From the NCBI GenBank assembly GCA_028456385.1, contig JALNQF010000487.1, forward strand, positions 1 to 26,893: a stretch of 26,893 nt of DNA, given 5' to 3'. Each line of letters begins with the position of its first letter. The first letter of the stretch is position 1. This document shows, one piece after another, positions 1 to 11,840 of this stretch. The stretch comes from Ophiosphaerella korrae (Eukaryota; Ascomycota; Dothideomycetes; Pleosporales; Phaeosphaeriaceae). The translations under genes were made by a program, and so were the position numbers. The notes beneath the pieces were generated by a model. That model made no database searches and was not told the DNA's origin. It saw only the letters and a list, made by a program, of their open reading frames with translations.

Positions 1-130
1 TATATAGAAATAGTAAGTATAACGAATAGGACTAGAATTAATTAGGACCTAAATAAACTCTAGGTCTAATGTTCTTCTTATCTAAATAGCTCCTTATACT
101 TAGATATTTATTTCTTTACGTAATATAATA
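1..130. other. RIP-decayed AT-rich flank of the Gypsy insertion
   Basis: AT-rich DNA outside the 5' LTR with the same TpA-rich, CpA-poor composition as the rest of the left block. I recognise no gene or repeat here. It is the target DNA into which the Gypsy element inserted and was probably itself repetitive, because it appears to have been mutated by RIP. Confidence 0.5.
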
Positions 131-135
131 GTTAG
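131..135. repeat. Left target-site duplication GTTAG
   Basis: GTTAG directly precedes the 5' LTR, and the identical GTTAG follows the 3' LTR at 8847-8851. Five-base duplications are typical of Ty3/Gypsy integration. Confidence 0.88.
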
Positions 136-477
136 TGTAAGGGAGTTATCCCTTATATCTCTTATTTTCGCACTAATATTAGTAAGTTTACAACTTACTA
201 ACATAGCAAACTTACTAACATTACAAACTTACTAACATGTTAGTAAGTTTACAACTTACTAATATCGCAAACTTACTAATATTGCGAACTTACTAATATG
301 TTAGTAAGTTTACAACTTACTAATATTTAACTACCTTTTTACTTTTAGTTAGCGCTTAGTAGGCTACTAGGTATATATACCTAGTACTTACTTAGATAGC
401 TTTATCTACTATTTACTCTTTTTAGTTAATTATTAAAACTACCTTATTAAGTTATTTTGCGTAAAGTCTACCTTATA
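136..477 (+). repeat. 5' LTR of the Gypsy element (342 bp)
   Basis: Begins TGTAAGGGAG and ends CCTTATA. Comparison with the 3' LTR, which ends CCTTACA, shows the original terminus was TG...CA, with the final CA changed to TA by RIP. It is 122 bp longer than the 3' LTR because it holds two extra 61 bp tandem units at 192-252 and 253-313. The rest aligns base for base apart from transitions. Confidence 0.92.
192..313. repeat. Two 61 bp tandem units inside the 5' LTR, built from 17 bp subunits
   Basis: Each 61 bp unit is 17+17+27 bp. The 17 bp subunits start AACTTACTAA, and the 27 bp subunit ends GTTAGTAAGTTTAC, so it forms a palindrome centred on the subunit (perfect in the first unit at 227-248, one transition away from perfect in the second at 288-309). 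The 3' LTR has neither unit. The solo LTR near 21.8 kb has three 17 bp subunits instead. Confidence 0.9.
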
Positions 478-492
478 TAATAGTAGATCTCT
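478..492 (+). other. Candidate primer-binding site, RIP-altered
   Basis: The bases immediately after the 5' LTR read TAATAGTAGATCTCT. LTR retrotransposon primer sites start with TGG, complementary to the tRNA CCA end. G-to-A transitions of a TGG start give the observed TAA. Position fits; the particular tRNA cannot be named with confidence. Confidence 0.45.
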
Positions 493-899
493 ACAAATAT
501 TTTACTTTTATAGGCCTCTCTATAACCTAGAACTACGCTAGTAGCCTTCTTACTTACGCTAGAGTTACTGCAAGATAGCTAATTATAGCTAACTCTTAAT
601 TAAGCCTAGCTAGCTAAAAAGAACTATACTACTAAGAATTAGATCCTACCTTAGCTACAGCGCGCTAGGTAGCCCCTTAAGTTTACTATATTGTAGTTCT
701 AGTTAAGGTTTCTAGCGCTCTCTTTTTACTAGTACTAGCGCTAACGTTCTAGAAAAAAATACGTACTAAAGAAGAGTAGTTTAACTACCTTATAGGTTAT
801 AAAGCTTTAGCTTACACCTACTATATATACCTAGGCAAGGGCGTACTTACACTAGGTATTAAACCTAAGTAGTAGTACTAAGAAAAGAAAAGACCCTTA

Positions 900-3550
900 A
901 ACCTACGTAAATTACTAGCGCTTAATTTGTAAGAACTAAGCAATAAAGCGCCCTAGACTATACTAAAACCTTTACTAGCTAGCGCTAAAGATCTAAATCT
1001 CTATAAACTAATAGCTAAACGCACTAATATAGTATATAACTACTATAACTTAGCTTGTTATACTACAACTTAGTTATATAAAAAATCTTCTATCCCCTTA
1101 AAAGCTAGCCTCTTAAACTAAAATAATACTAGCTTATAACCTCTTTATTACTTAAACTAAGTATACTTATAAGATAAAGACACGCTATAAATAGTAGACT
1201 ATAGATCTAGTAAAAAACTAAGAGAACGCTCTAGAGCTACTATACTGCAAAAAATCTATAAAACACGCACTAGAACTAGGTCCCTAGAAAAATAGACCTA
1301 AGGACTTACTATACTAACCGCTCTAATAAAAAAAGTACTAAGTAACTTCTAATAATATCTTAAAACTCCCTTGTAGAAAGATAAAGGAAAATAGGTAATA
1401 GACTCTAAATCCTTTATTTAGCTAAGACTACCTAGTAAACTTAATTTCTAACCTAATATAATTCCCTAATAAGCACTAGGCGCTTTCTTAGCTAATAGCT
1501 CTATAATAGACTTAGCTACTCCTAACTAACCTATTGTAGAAGAATTTAACCTAGACATAGACTCTACTTCCTTTAACTAAAGTAGCCCCTTAAGGTATAG
1601 ACTAGTTACTAAGGTCCCTTTTAATAACTAGACTATATTAAACAACTTAATTAACGACGCCTAACTAAACGTTAGCTAAGTATTATTACTTTAGCTTATA
1701 CCTAAGCTTAAGATCTTAGAAGAGCTAAGAGACAACTTACTATTAAGCGCTATAATTAACAAAGACCTACTACTAGAAATAGTCTTTATATCTTAGGATA
1801 AACTTAAGAAATTACTTACTAAGTTTACTAAGCTCTAACCCTTGTTTTGTACCTTACTACTAACCTTATACTAAGGAATTAAGGATAATAAACCTAGTAA
1901 TTACTTATCTCTTAGAGAATTTACTTTAGCTAGAATAGTATTATACCTAGTAGTTGTAAATACCTAGATATAAGATATAATTAACGTAGTAAATAAATAA
2001 AACTAGAGGCTTATAGCTAGAGTAAGTAAATTAGATAAATAACTCTCTTAATAAGATAACTAATTAGCCTAACTCTAAGAACGCCTAGTATAATTACTAC
2101 TAGACTATAACTATATTGTAAAGTAATATAATACTTTAGGCTAAAGAGCTACTTAGTATAAAGCCCTATAAGAAGAAGCTATAGTAAAATACAACTACTT
2201 ACGCAAAGTAGTAATCTACTAAGAAGACCTAATAGCTAAATAAACTAAGCTAGAAACTTTTAACTTTAATATACTAGCGTAGAAAGATATAAAACTACTT
2301 TATACTAGGATCTTACTATAAAGCTAGTAACTTAGCTTCCTTAAAAGAGAGTTTAAACCCTAAGTACTAGTAGTAGGCTGCTATATCTTTAATAGAGAAG
2401 AGTTTACCCTAACTCTCTTCTTAACTAGTATCTAAGAGCTAGCCTTTAATTTTTACTAGTATAAAGAATAAGAAGACTACTCTATAAAACCTCTATAATT
2501 TTTAGGTATAGGACGCTACGTAGACGTTACATCCTTTATCTAGTCTATATGCGATTACTTTATTACTAATAGATAAAAATATATTAGCTTGTAAACCTAA
2601 GCTAACGTTATTATACGCTGCTATATAGGATTAGCTTACTTATACCTTACTATCCTAAATAGTATTACCTACTTATACTAAGAAGAATTTATATGTTTCT
2701 TTATACTTTTTTACTAATTTAGTAATATAGACGTAGTAGGATTAGGAGAAGTACGTTATAAAACCCTAGAAATAGCTAAATTTAGACTAGATTAACTAAT
2801 CTACAAAACTACCTAGTTAGTATAGGCTAAATTCCTTTCTAAATTTAATAATATTAGCCTTAAACTATAATAGAACTTATAGCTATACAATATCTACCTT
2901 TAAAAAAAGCTATAACCCTAGCTTAGAGAGGCTGCTAGTACTACCCCTAGTATCTACAATAGCCCTACTAATTTTCGAAAGATAATCTTGATATTAGAAA
3001 ATAAAGTAAATAATTACAACTTAGATATAAGCCCTAAGTAAACCTAGCTTTGTACCCTAGCGCCTATAAGAGCTAAACTAAGAGTATAGATATAAAACTT
3101 TAAAGAAGAACTAGCTATAACCCTATAAGAACTAAAACACTATTAACTACGACTAGAAGGCGTATTTAGAGGAATACACTTAACTAGCGAAAAGACTACT
3201 ATAATTAAAACTAAGAACCCTAAAATAATTTTATACTAGGGCTATAGAAAAATAGGTGTTAGGAAGCTAGACTATACTACTTATAAATAAATAAAAGCTA
3301 CTAGATTTAAAATACCTACTAATACTACAAACTACTATATAGCTACTTATATAGTAATAGACTCTAAAATAGATATAGAAATAGAGGACTAATTCTTTAA
3401 ATATAACTCCTAACTAGATATAGAGCTAGAACTAGAGCCTAACTTAGACTAGGATTTAGAAAACGACGTTCCTTAGGCCTAAAGCCTTAACCTAAAGATT
3501 ATATAAACTAGAAGAGCGTAATTAACTACTAAAGTATAACTCCTAGTATA
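900..3550 (+). pseudogene. Decayed gag-like region of the Gypsy element
   Basis: Placed as gag because it lies between the LTR and the pol domains. A coherent but stop-riddled translation can be followed in one frame, clearest at about 3045-3500, where a charged segment ends in a run of acidic residues. I could not find a zinc knuckle or a sharp gag/pol boundary, so both ends are approximate. No Met-initiated frame of useful length survives because RIP turned ATG into ATA. Confidence 0.5.
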
Positions 3551-3599
3551 GCTATATCCTACATACTTACTTATAGAATATAGATAGTCTAGTGTAAGA

Positions 3600-6500
3600 A
3601 ACTACTAACTAATCTAATAGAAGCTAAGCTAAACTAATTCTTATTTACTAGCTTCCTAGGTAAAGACCCTATAGTACTCTATATAGCTAGAACCTTAGCT
3701 AATAATAGAGCTAATATAAACTTTATTTAATAAAAATTTACCTAGAAGACTATAAAATTACAAACTATCTAGCTACCTTAACTTATTATCTATAAAGGAT
3801 ATAATAGTTCTCTATCTAAGTTTATTATGTATTAGGTTAAGTTCTACTTATAAGTAGGCGTATATATTAAATAGACCTCTACCTATATTATTAAAAACGT
3901 AGGCTAATTTAACCTTATTCTAGGATTTTTATAGCGTAAGGCCTATACTATTAAACCTAACTACTACTATAGAATGTTATTATTCCTTAATACTTACTAC
4001 TAATAGTACTACTAGATAACTAACGAAATCCCCTTAGTAGTATACTATAGCGCACCTAGATATTACTCTACTATAGCCTTAAAGAAGCTAGCGCTTAAAC
4101 TATTATCTACCTCTATAGGGCCTCTAAGTAAGTACTCTAATAGGTATAAATAGAACTTATTAATAGACATTTAAACTATTAGTTATTGTATAATTAAGGC
4201 CTTTACTAGAAGAAGTAGATATACGCTTATAGTACTTACTTTAGATAGAATACTACTACTAGTGTACTACTATAAAGTAGCTAAAGAAGTAGATTATGTA
4301 TAATTTTATAAACTACTACCTATAGTAAAGCTTAAGGATATTCTATCTATAGAACTACTCTAACTATATTAAGACCTAATACCCTATTTTAATAAGAAAG
4401 CTACTAAGGAACTTCCTCTTTATAGGCTACACGACCTAGAAATTACTCTTAAACTTAGCGTAAAAATCCTAGACGCTAAACTTTACCCCTTTACTAGAAA
4501 ATAAGACAAAGTAATCTAGAAATATATCTAAGAAATAGAAAGTAAGGGCTTTATTAGTAAATGCAGCTCCTTAGCTAGGAATAACCTACTAATTATAGCT
4601 AAACTAGATAGTAGCTTATAAGTCTACGTAAACTACTATAAGCTAAATAAATCTACTATTAAAGACTAGTACTCTATTCTATTCTTTAGGGAAATACTAG
4701 CCTACCTAAATAAAGTAAAGATATTCTCTAAATTTAACGTAATATACGCCTTTTACTACTTACGTATTACCTTAAATTTAGAATAGCTAACTACTTTTGT
4801 TACTTACTTTAGTATATATACTTATAAGGTAGTACTCTTTAGCCTTACTAACGCACTAGCTACCTTTTAGCGCGCTATTAACTTAGCCCTACTAGAATAT
4901 TTAGACGACTTCTACACTATATATATAGACGACGTCCTAATATACTCTAATAATAAAATAGACTATATCTAGTATATTTACAAAGTGCTTACGCAACTAA
5001 AAGAGTAAGGCTTCTACGTAGACTCTAAAAAATCTAGCCTCTATACTACCTTAGTTAAGTTTTTAGGTATAATTATTTCTAATAAAGGAATTATAATAGA
5101 TCCCTCTAAAGTTAAAGCTATCTAGGAGTAAGAAATACTAAAGACTACTAAAGAAGTCCTAGCCTTTCTAGGCTATACTAGATTTCTCTAGCGCTTTATT
5201 AAGGATTACTTAAGCTTTACCCTACTACTTACTAAGTTAATTAAGTCTAAGGTTATTACTAAACCTACTAAAGGAGATAGGCTACTCCTTTAAAAGACCT
5301 AGTATAAGCCCTTTACAATTACCTAAGAATATATAGACGCCTTTAATAAACTAAAAGCTACTTTCTAGCTAGGTATAGTCTTACTTTACTTTAACCCCTT
5401 AAAACTAATCTATATCTAAACTAACGCCTCTAGGTAGGCCTTAGGTAGAGTAATAAGCTAACTAAACTAAGATAGAATCTAATAGCTAGTTAGCTTCTTC
5501 TTAAAAAAATACACCCTAGTAGAATATAATTACAATATCTACGACCTAGAACTTATAGCTATAATCTAAGTATTTAAAGAATAGGAACTAGAGCTTATAG
5601 GTAGTCTATATACAATCTACGTTATAATAGACTACTATAATTTAGAAACCTTTATAATAACTAAAAAGCTTAATCGCTGCTAGGCCTACTAGTTATTATT
5701 CTTGTCCTAATTCGATTTCTATATTAAATACGTACCTAGTAATATAAACAAAGTTGTAGACGCCCTAAGCTACTAACTATAGGATTACCTTATAGATAAT
5801 TCTAATCTATAAGTATTAAGAGCTAACTAAATTATCCTAAGCCCTTAAGTCTTAGCCTTAGGCGTAAAACCTACGCTAGATATAGTAATTTATACTCTAA
5901 GCTTTATAGACCTATAAAAGCTAGATAGATTTACGCTAGAATAAGCTACTATAGTATACGCCTACTTTTACTATATTATAAGAATAAAACCTATATTAGT
6001 AAACCTACTAGAAGATTTTTTACTACTTTATAATAGAGAACTAGACCTAGAACTCTTGCTATATATTATTAACCTACGCCTAATAGAAGAATTACTAGAT
6101 ATAGCGTACTTAGAAGACTACGTAGCCTAAGCTATATTTACTACTATAGATAGTAGATAATAAAAACTATTAAAAGCCTTTTATAAAGTAAGATACTACT
6201 TTTTATATACTAATATTAGCTCTACTAGATTAGGGAAAGAAAGGCGCCTCTAGGTTAATAAAACGCGTCTGTATATCCCTCTAAACGCCTATCTACGCTG
6301 CTAAATCTTTAATTTATACTATAACTATTAGTTAGTAGGCTATAAAGGACCTTATAGCACGCTATATCTAATATACGAGCGCTATTATTAGCTTAAGATA
6401 CTTTAAGCTATTAAGTAATTTTATAATATATACCTAATCTACTACTATATAAAGAACTTATAAGATAGTAAACTTAGTTACCTCTAACCTATACTAATTC

Positions 6501-7600
6501 CCTACGTACCCTAGACTAATATCTTAGTAGACTATATCTAAGCCTTACTAACTAGTAAAAATAGCGGCTAGATTTATAAATATATCCTAGTAATTTACTA
6601 CTACCTTATAAAAAGACGCTATTTCTTCCCTTATAAGTCTCTAAAACTAGAAGAAGCTACCTAATATTTTATATCTATTTTTAAGCTTTATAGAGTCTTA
6701 ATAAATATTATATCTAATAGAGGGACAACTTTTATTAGCTAATTTTAGCGCTACGTATATAAACGCCTCTATATTACGTAAAAGCTCTTAACTACGTACT
6801 ACCTAGAAACTAATAGCTAAACTAAGCAAGTAAATTAAGCCCTAAAGATCTTTTTAAGGTAATACGTTAACTACGCGTAAGATAACTAAGTAGCCTAGCT
6901 ATATATAGCTAAGTTCTAGGTAAATAATACTATTAATATATCTATTAAGATAACTTTATTTCTTGTAGATCTAGAGTATTACCCCTATAGTAGTATACAC
7001 CCTAGCAAAAACAATAAAGATTAACTAAACCTAGCCTAACGCAACTAACACATATAAGCTAACAAGCTACTTAATACCTATAGTAACCTAGTAGCCTACT
7101 TTAAGGAAAAAATACTCTAGGTATAATAAGAGTAAGTAGCCTAAGCTAATACCTCTCGCTAAAGTAGACTAGTATATAAAGTTAGTAACTAAGCCTATAT
7201 TAGTATAGCTAATTAGAGAACTACTTAGCTAACCCTAAAATTAGACTACTAATAGGTAAGCCTATACCCTATTAAGAGAGTTATCTATAATAGTAGAGTA
7301 TATAAGCTAGTACTACTCTAAGAGATACTAAGTAAAGGCGTATTCCTAGTCTTCTCTCTAAAACTCTTACGCCCTAGAAATTAGAAGCTCTTACTAGATT
7401 AAGACTTACTATAGCTAATCTCTATTATTATTACTAATAAAGAAACTAGTAGCGTATATAAAGAATACCTAGTAGAAGCTATCTTAGACGTACGCTTTAA
7501 AGAGCGTAGAAAATACGTAAGATAGTACTACCTAGTCTACTAAGCTAGCTATAATAAACCTATATAGGAGCTAGTAGAAGAATTAATAAAATATAAAGCT
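3600..7600 (+). pseudogene. Decayed Gypsy pol: RT, RNase H, integrase, chromodomain
   Basis: In the + frame the RT palm motif YIDDVLIYS is intact at 4922-4948, preceded by recognisable RT fingers/palm sequence from about 4450. RNase H shows the motif around EYNYNIYDLELIAII at 5521-5566. Integrase has the segment just before its catalytic core at about 6480-6545 (PILIPYVP) and the core to about 6960, including SNRGTTFIS near 6715-6740. A chromodomain follows at about 7450-7590, with EYLVEAILDVRFK and the YLV motif. A protease should lie at about 3750-4000 but I could not pin its active site. Stops replace expected Trp and Gln codons throughout. This is a dead copy; family assignment is secure from the RT, integrase and chromodomain order. 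Confidence 0.88.
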
Positions 7601-7980
7601 ACCTTTAACTTTTACTAGAACTACCTAGAGAAAGCTAAACTACTAACTCTACGTATACTAAAAAAATAGAGCCTTAATAAAGACGTAACCTATTAGGGTA
7701 TCTTAACCTACTAATAGGTATAAAAAAGCCTCTTCTAAGGCGTAATTACTACCTTTAGCCCTTACTAGAACTACCTAGACAAGCCTAAAACTATTAATAG
7801 GCGCAAAAAAGCCCCTTTATAAAGCGTAATTACTACTTTTAACTTTTACTAGAACTACTTAGAGAAGCCTAAAATACTAACTATATACTTAAAATAGAGC
7901 CTAACAAAAACGTAACCTAGTAAGGTACTCTAGCTATTAGTAGGCGCAAAAAGGCCCTCTAAGGCGTAATTAAAAAACTT
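7601..7980 (+). repeat. Imperfect repeats in the C-terminal tail after the chromodomain
   Basis: Two motifs alternate. One is a 40 bp block around TTTTACTAGAACTACCTAGA, at 7601-7640, 7751-7790 and 7834-7874. The other is a block running from GGCGCAAAAA to GGCGTAATTA, at about 7716-7752, 7799-7836 and 7942-7979. Read in the pol frame they give a repeated Tyr/Asn-rich then Lys-rich module. This is an internal expansion of the predicted C-terminal extension of pol, or of the 3' untranslated region. Confidence 0.7.
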
Positions 7981-8611
7981 TACTACTAGCTAAAGATAAA
8001 TTATAGCGCAAAAAATAGTAGGAATAGTTTACTTTAGCTAGTAAGTGTAGGACTCTTTTTAGGTTAAGGCCTACCCCTACTACTATAGCTATAACTACTA
8101 CGCTCTCTTATAACTAGTTACGCGTAGGTCTAGTTTACTATTATAGAATTTACAACTAGCTACTAAATTCCTAGCTAGAGCTGCTCTACGCTACCTACCC
8201 TCTAATACTTATAAATATTAGGCTTACTAGGTCCCCTATATTAATAAACCTACTTATTATAAAGCTTATATCTATAGTAGGTACCTATATAGAGATCTAG
8301 TACTATTAAGTTACTTAGTAGCGTTAACTTTGCCTTCTCTTATACTATATACAAATACTTTTAGGTTTGATTTTATTAGCGTAGGGTAGAGGTAGTAGAA
8401 AAGGGTTTATAGTTAACACGTTTTATATGTAGAAGTTGCGCGCATCTTAATTTCGCACTAAAATTAGTAAAAACCTTAGCTCTATACTTTATAAATAACG
8501 ATTTTAACTCTAAAAATAGTTAACCTCCTTAACCCTAGCTACTACTACTACTACTTAATAGGTATTATTAGTTAATTAGAGCCCTTTTTAAGCTCTAGGA
8601 ATTCGCTCTTT

Positions 8612-8626
8612 AAAAGGAGAGAGACG
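8612..8626 (+). other. Polypurine tract before the 3' LTR
   Basis: AAAAGGAGAGAGACG, almost all purine, ends exactly where the 3' LTR begins. This is the standard plus-strand priming position of an LTR retrotransposon and fixes the + orientation of the element. Confidence 0.75.
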
Positions 8627-8846
8627 TATAAAAGAGTTATCTCTTATATCTCTTATTTTTGTACTAATATTAGTAAGTTTACAACTTACTAATATTTAAC
8701 TACCTTTCTACTTTTAGTTAGCGCTTAGTAGGCTACTAGGTATATATACCTAGTACTTACTTAGATAGCTTTATCTACTATTTACTCTTTTTAGTTAATT
8801 GTTAAAACTACCTTATTAAGTTATCTTGCGTAAAGTCTACCTTACA
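8627..8846 (+). repeat. 3' LTR of the Gypsy element (220 bp)
   Basis: Starts TATAAAAGAG (RIP form of TGTAAGGGAG) and ends CCTTACA, keeping the original CA terminus. Matches the 5' LTR except for transitions and the absence of the two 61 bp units. Confidence 0.92.
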
Positions 8847-8851
8847 GTTAG
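8847..8851. repeat. Right target-site duplication GTTAG
   Basis: Identical to the GTTAG at 131-135; closes the Gypsy insertion. Confidence 0.88.
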
Positions 8852-10480
8852 TAAGTTAGCTATAATAATATAATTAATAGGAAAATATAGTAGAAAAAGA
8901 ATAGAATATTTTAGCCTATTAGAATATTTTTTAAACTTATTTCTATTTAATATAAAGACTATTTCTTTCTTAACTCTTTTTTTACCCTATTTTTAGTAAT
9001 ATTTCGTCCTATCTCCTTTCTATATCTTAAAATATATATTTTTTAGTATTAATCTAATTATTTTTTTACCTTTTTAGCTAGTCTTTATAATAGTAGACTC
9101 TTTTTTAGTATTTTATTTATTAATTAGGAGCTTTTTATTAGTAACGTTAATAGTATAGCTTTTTTCTTTAATAAACAATTAGAAGCTCCTAATAGAGATA
9201 TTAATATTATTTTCAAATAATAATCTTGTATTAGTCTTCCTAGGATTCCTAATTAAATCTCTAATTAGTTATTTTATTTCTCTTAATTTTAACCTAGTAA
9301 AATACCTTTCTATTACTTTACTAATAGAGAGTAAATTACTATTTTGTTTTACTAATTCGCTTTATAGTATTATTAATAGATATATACTATCTATTAAAGA
9401 TAGTAGTAATAGTAAATTAAAGTATATTAGAAGATTAAAGTAGGTTAACTTTAGGTTTAAATTTTAAGAAGTTTATTGTTAGTTATTAAGAACTTATAAA
9501 AGATATAGAAAAAATAAGATTAGAAGTTATTTTATCCTTAATAGACTTATAAATTAGTAGTCTATTTAGTAAGTTTATCTTACGTAATAAAGTTATTACT
9601 TTTTTCTATTTAAATTAACTAATTAAGTAGATAATAGATATACTATAAAAATTAGGTAATATAATCTCTACTAGCCTACTAAATACTAGATAAAATAAAA
9701 ATTAAATTTTATAAAAAAAAAAGTCCTCTAAATAGATTAAATCCTAGCTTGTATTTGATTAGAAATTAAAATTTGTAGTATACTAAAGTCAAGTCCTAGA
9801 TATTTTCTTTAAGATTTATATTCGCTTATATTTTTAGCTTTTATATTCGTAGAGTTATTACTAGTTAAAAACTATAACATTTTTTTAGGCTTTTTTTTCG
9901 TGTCACCCTACTATATAATAAGTATCTAGCTTTTTTTATTAGTAATACTTTATACTTTATATAAGTAGAAGTTTATAAAAAGTCTTTTTCTTAGTGTTTT
10001 ATAACTAATTCTTAGTATATAACTAACTTACTACTTTATCTTAGCTTTACTATATATATTATACTAAACTAGATACTTTTTATATATATACTCTTTAAGC
10101 TTACTAGATAAGATATTTAATTATAAATAGTTTAAGATATCTAAGTCTTTTATACTATAGTAGTACTAGTACTTTTATAGTCTAAAGCTTATAAGTATAG
10201 TATACTACTTAGTACTATAGATTATATAGTAAATAATACTTAAGTACTTTTTAACTATAAATCTTAGTAAGCTCTCTAATTATTTATTTATTAGGCTTAT
10301 TTAAAGTTATAAGTTTAGTTTAAGTATTTTACTATAGTCTTTTCTACTAAAGTAGTTAGAAAGAGACTAAGTTATATAAAATATCTAGGTATATAGCTAT
10401 ATTATATATAGTTAGTTTTCTTTCTCTTAATTAGGTTTTTAGTATAATAGTAATTAATCTATATCTATTTACTTATATTT
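8852..10480. other. RIP-decayed AT-rich DNA, no gene recognised
   Basis: Very AT-rich with long T runs and frequent stops in all frames. An imperfect repeat around AATTAGGAGCT / AATTAGAAGCTCC occurs near 9121 and 9177, too degraded to define an element. The composition is consistent with an old RIP-mutated repeat. Confidence 0.5.
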
Positions 10481-11800
10481 TAGACTTACTTACTTATATA
10501 TAATTATTTAGTATAAGTAAGTAGTAGTTAGATACCTAAGTAAGATTATTTATAATATAGTAAGTTAAGCTAAAGTTTAAGATAAAAGAGTTTTAGAGTA
10601 AATAGCTATTAAGGCTTATTATAGTAAAGATACTTTTAATCTCTAATATTTACTAGCTTTTTAGTTAATCTTCTTCTTTTATAAAACTTAAAGTTAGTAA
10701 TTTTTTTATCTAAAGTTTAGACAATCTTCTAATTAGTCTTTATAATATAGTATTATTTTTATATTTATAACTTATAAGTCTTTATATAATTTTATTTAAG
10801 TACTAATTCTTTAGTACTATATTTAGATAAATATAATAGTATTCTTTTAGAAAATAGTATCTACTATAAGTAGAGTATAGTACTTCTTTTATAGTAGTAG
10901 TCTTTTTAGACTTTTTTTTATAAGTATAGTTACTATATTTATAGGCTTTTTTTTATTAAACCTAACTTTTATTAAGTAAGTTAACTAGTATTATACTCTA
11001 GTTATTAAGGTTTCTCTAGGTAATATATACTTTCTATAAGAGAAGTATCTCTAGCCTTACTTTAAATAGATTTACTACTTTTAGTAAAGTATACTAAAGT
11101 ACTATTTACTATAAAAGTAGCTTTTTTCTTTTTTATAAGATATACTATTATTATATATTCTTAGAAGTATTTTATTATTTCTTTTTAAGTTATATACTTA
11201 TTAAAGTAATTATAGTCTTAAAAATTAATTAACTATATATATATAGCTTTATTTATAGCTAAGAGGAAATTTTTAGTTACTACTTTAATATTTAAGACTT
11301 TTATAACTTAATAAGTTTTAGCGTCTATAGTAGCTTAATTATACTTAGCTATCTATATATTCTAGTTTAAAGTATTCTTTATTAGTTTAAGTAAACTAAT
11401 ATAGTACTTATAAGTATACCTTCTTTCTATCTACTTATTAATTTTAACTATTTATTTTAAGTTAGTAAGATATTATCTTATTAATTAATTTAGTAGGTAG
11501 TATATATAGTAGATATAGTAAGACTAATAATTAGATAAAGACTATAATATACTATAAGCTTATCTATTTCTTATTATATATATATAAATTAACTTAGTAT
11601 TACTTTAAGAAAGTTTTATAGTACTTAATATCTTTTTTAAATACTTTAAAGCTTTCTATTAAAAGTTTAGACTAATATATTAGTTCTTTAATATTATTCG
11701 CTAGAGTATAATTAGTAAGTAATAAAAAATTAATAAGTTCTAGTATATTTATAAACTCTATTATAGAAGCTAAGTTAATTTAATTTTAGATTTTATATAT
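10480..11800 (-). pseudogene. Decayed unidentified reading frame, minus strand
   Basis: On the minus strand one frame from about 11790 down to about 10950 reads as continuous protein-like sequence interrupted almost only by TAA/TAG, the pattern expected when Trp and Gln codons are hit by RIP. The best-preserved stretch (about 11780-11600) is hydrophobic and then charged, including LLLTNYTLANN and FKVFKKDIKYYKTF. A change of frame occurs near 10920, after which a similar frame continues to about 10500. I do not recognise the family: there is no DDE, RT or helicase motif I can point to. Its place between decayed elements suggests a transposon-encoded protein, but that is inference. Confidence 0.35.
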
Positions 11801-11840
11801 AATATATCTTAACTATAGCTAAGTAAGCTAAGTAGTATAG

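Larger units (their letters stand above)
136..8846 (+). mobile_element. Full-length Ty3/Gypsy LTR retrotransposon (chromovirus), RIP-inactivated
   Basis: A structurally complete 8.7 kb element. It is bounded by two LTRs that share their starts and ends, and a 5 bp GTTAG duplication lies on each outer side (131-135 and 8847-8851). Internal order is primer-binding site, gag-like region, RT (about 4450-5100), RNase H (about 5330-5660), integrase (about 6250-6960) and chromodomain (about 7450-7590), then a polypurine tract before the 3' LTR. RT-RNaseH-integrase order plus the chromodomain identifies the chromovirus branch of Ty3/Gypsy. Stop codons occur every few residues where Trp or Gln is expected, so the copy cannot encode proteins. 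The intact target duplication shows that the insertion boundaries are undisturbed. Confidence 0.93.

Noticed and set aside
192..345. Regularly spaced direct repeats resembling a small CRISPR array
   Set aside because: The repeats are tandem without unique spacers and lie in an LTR of a fungal retrotransposon.
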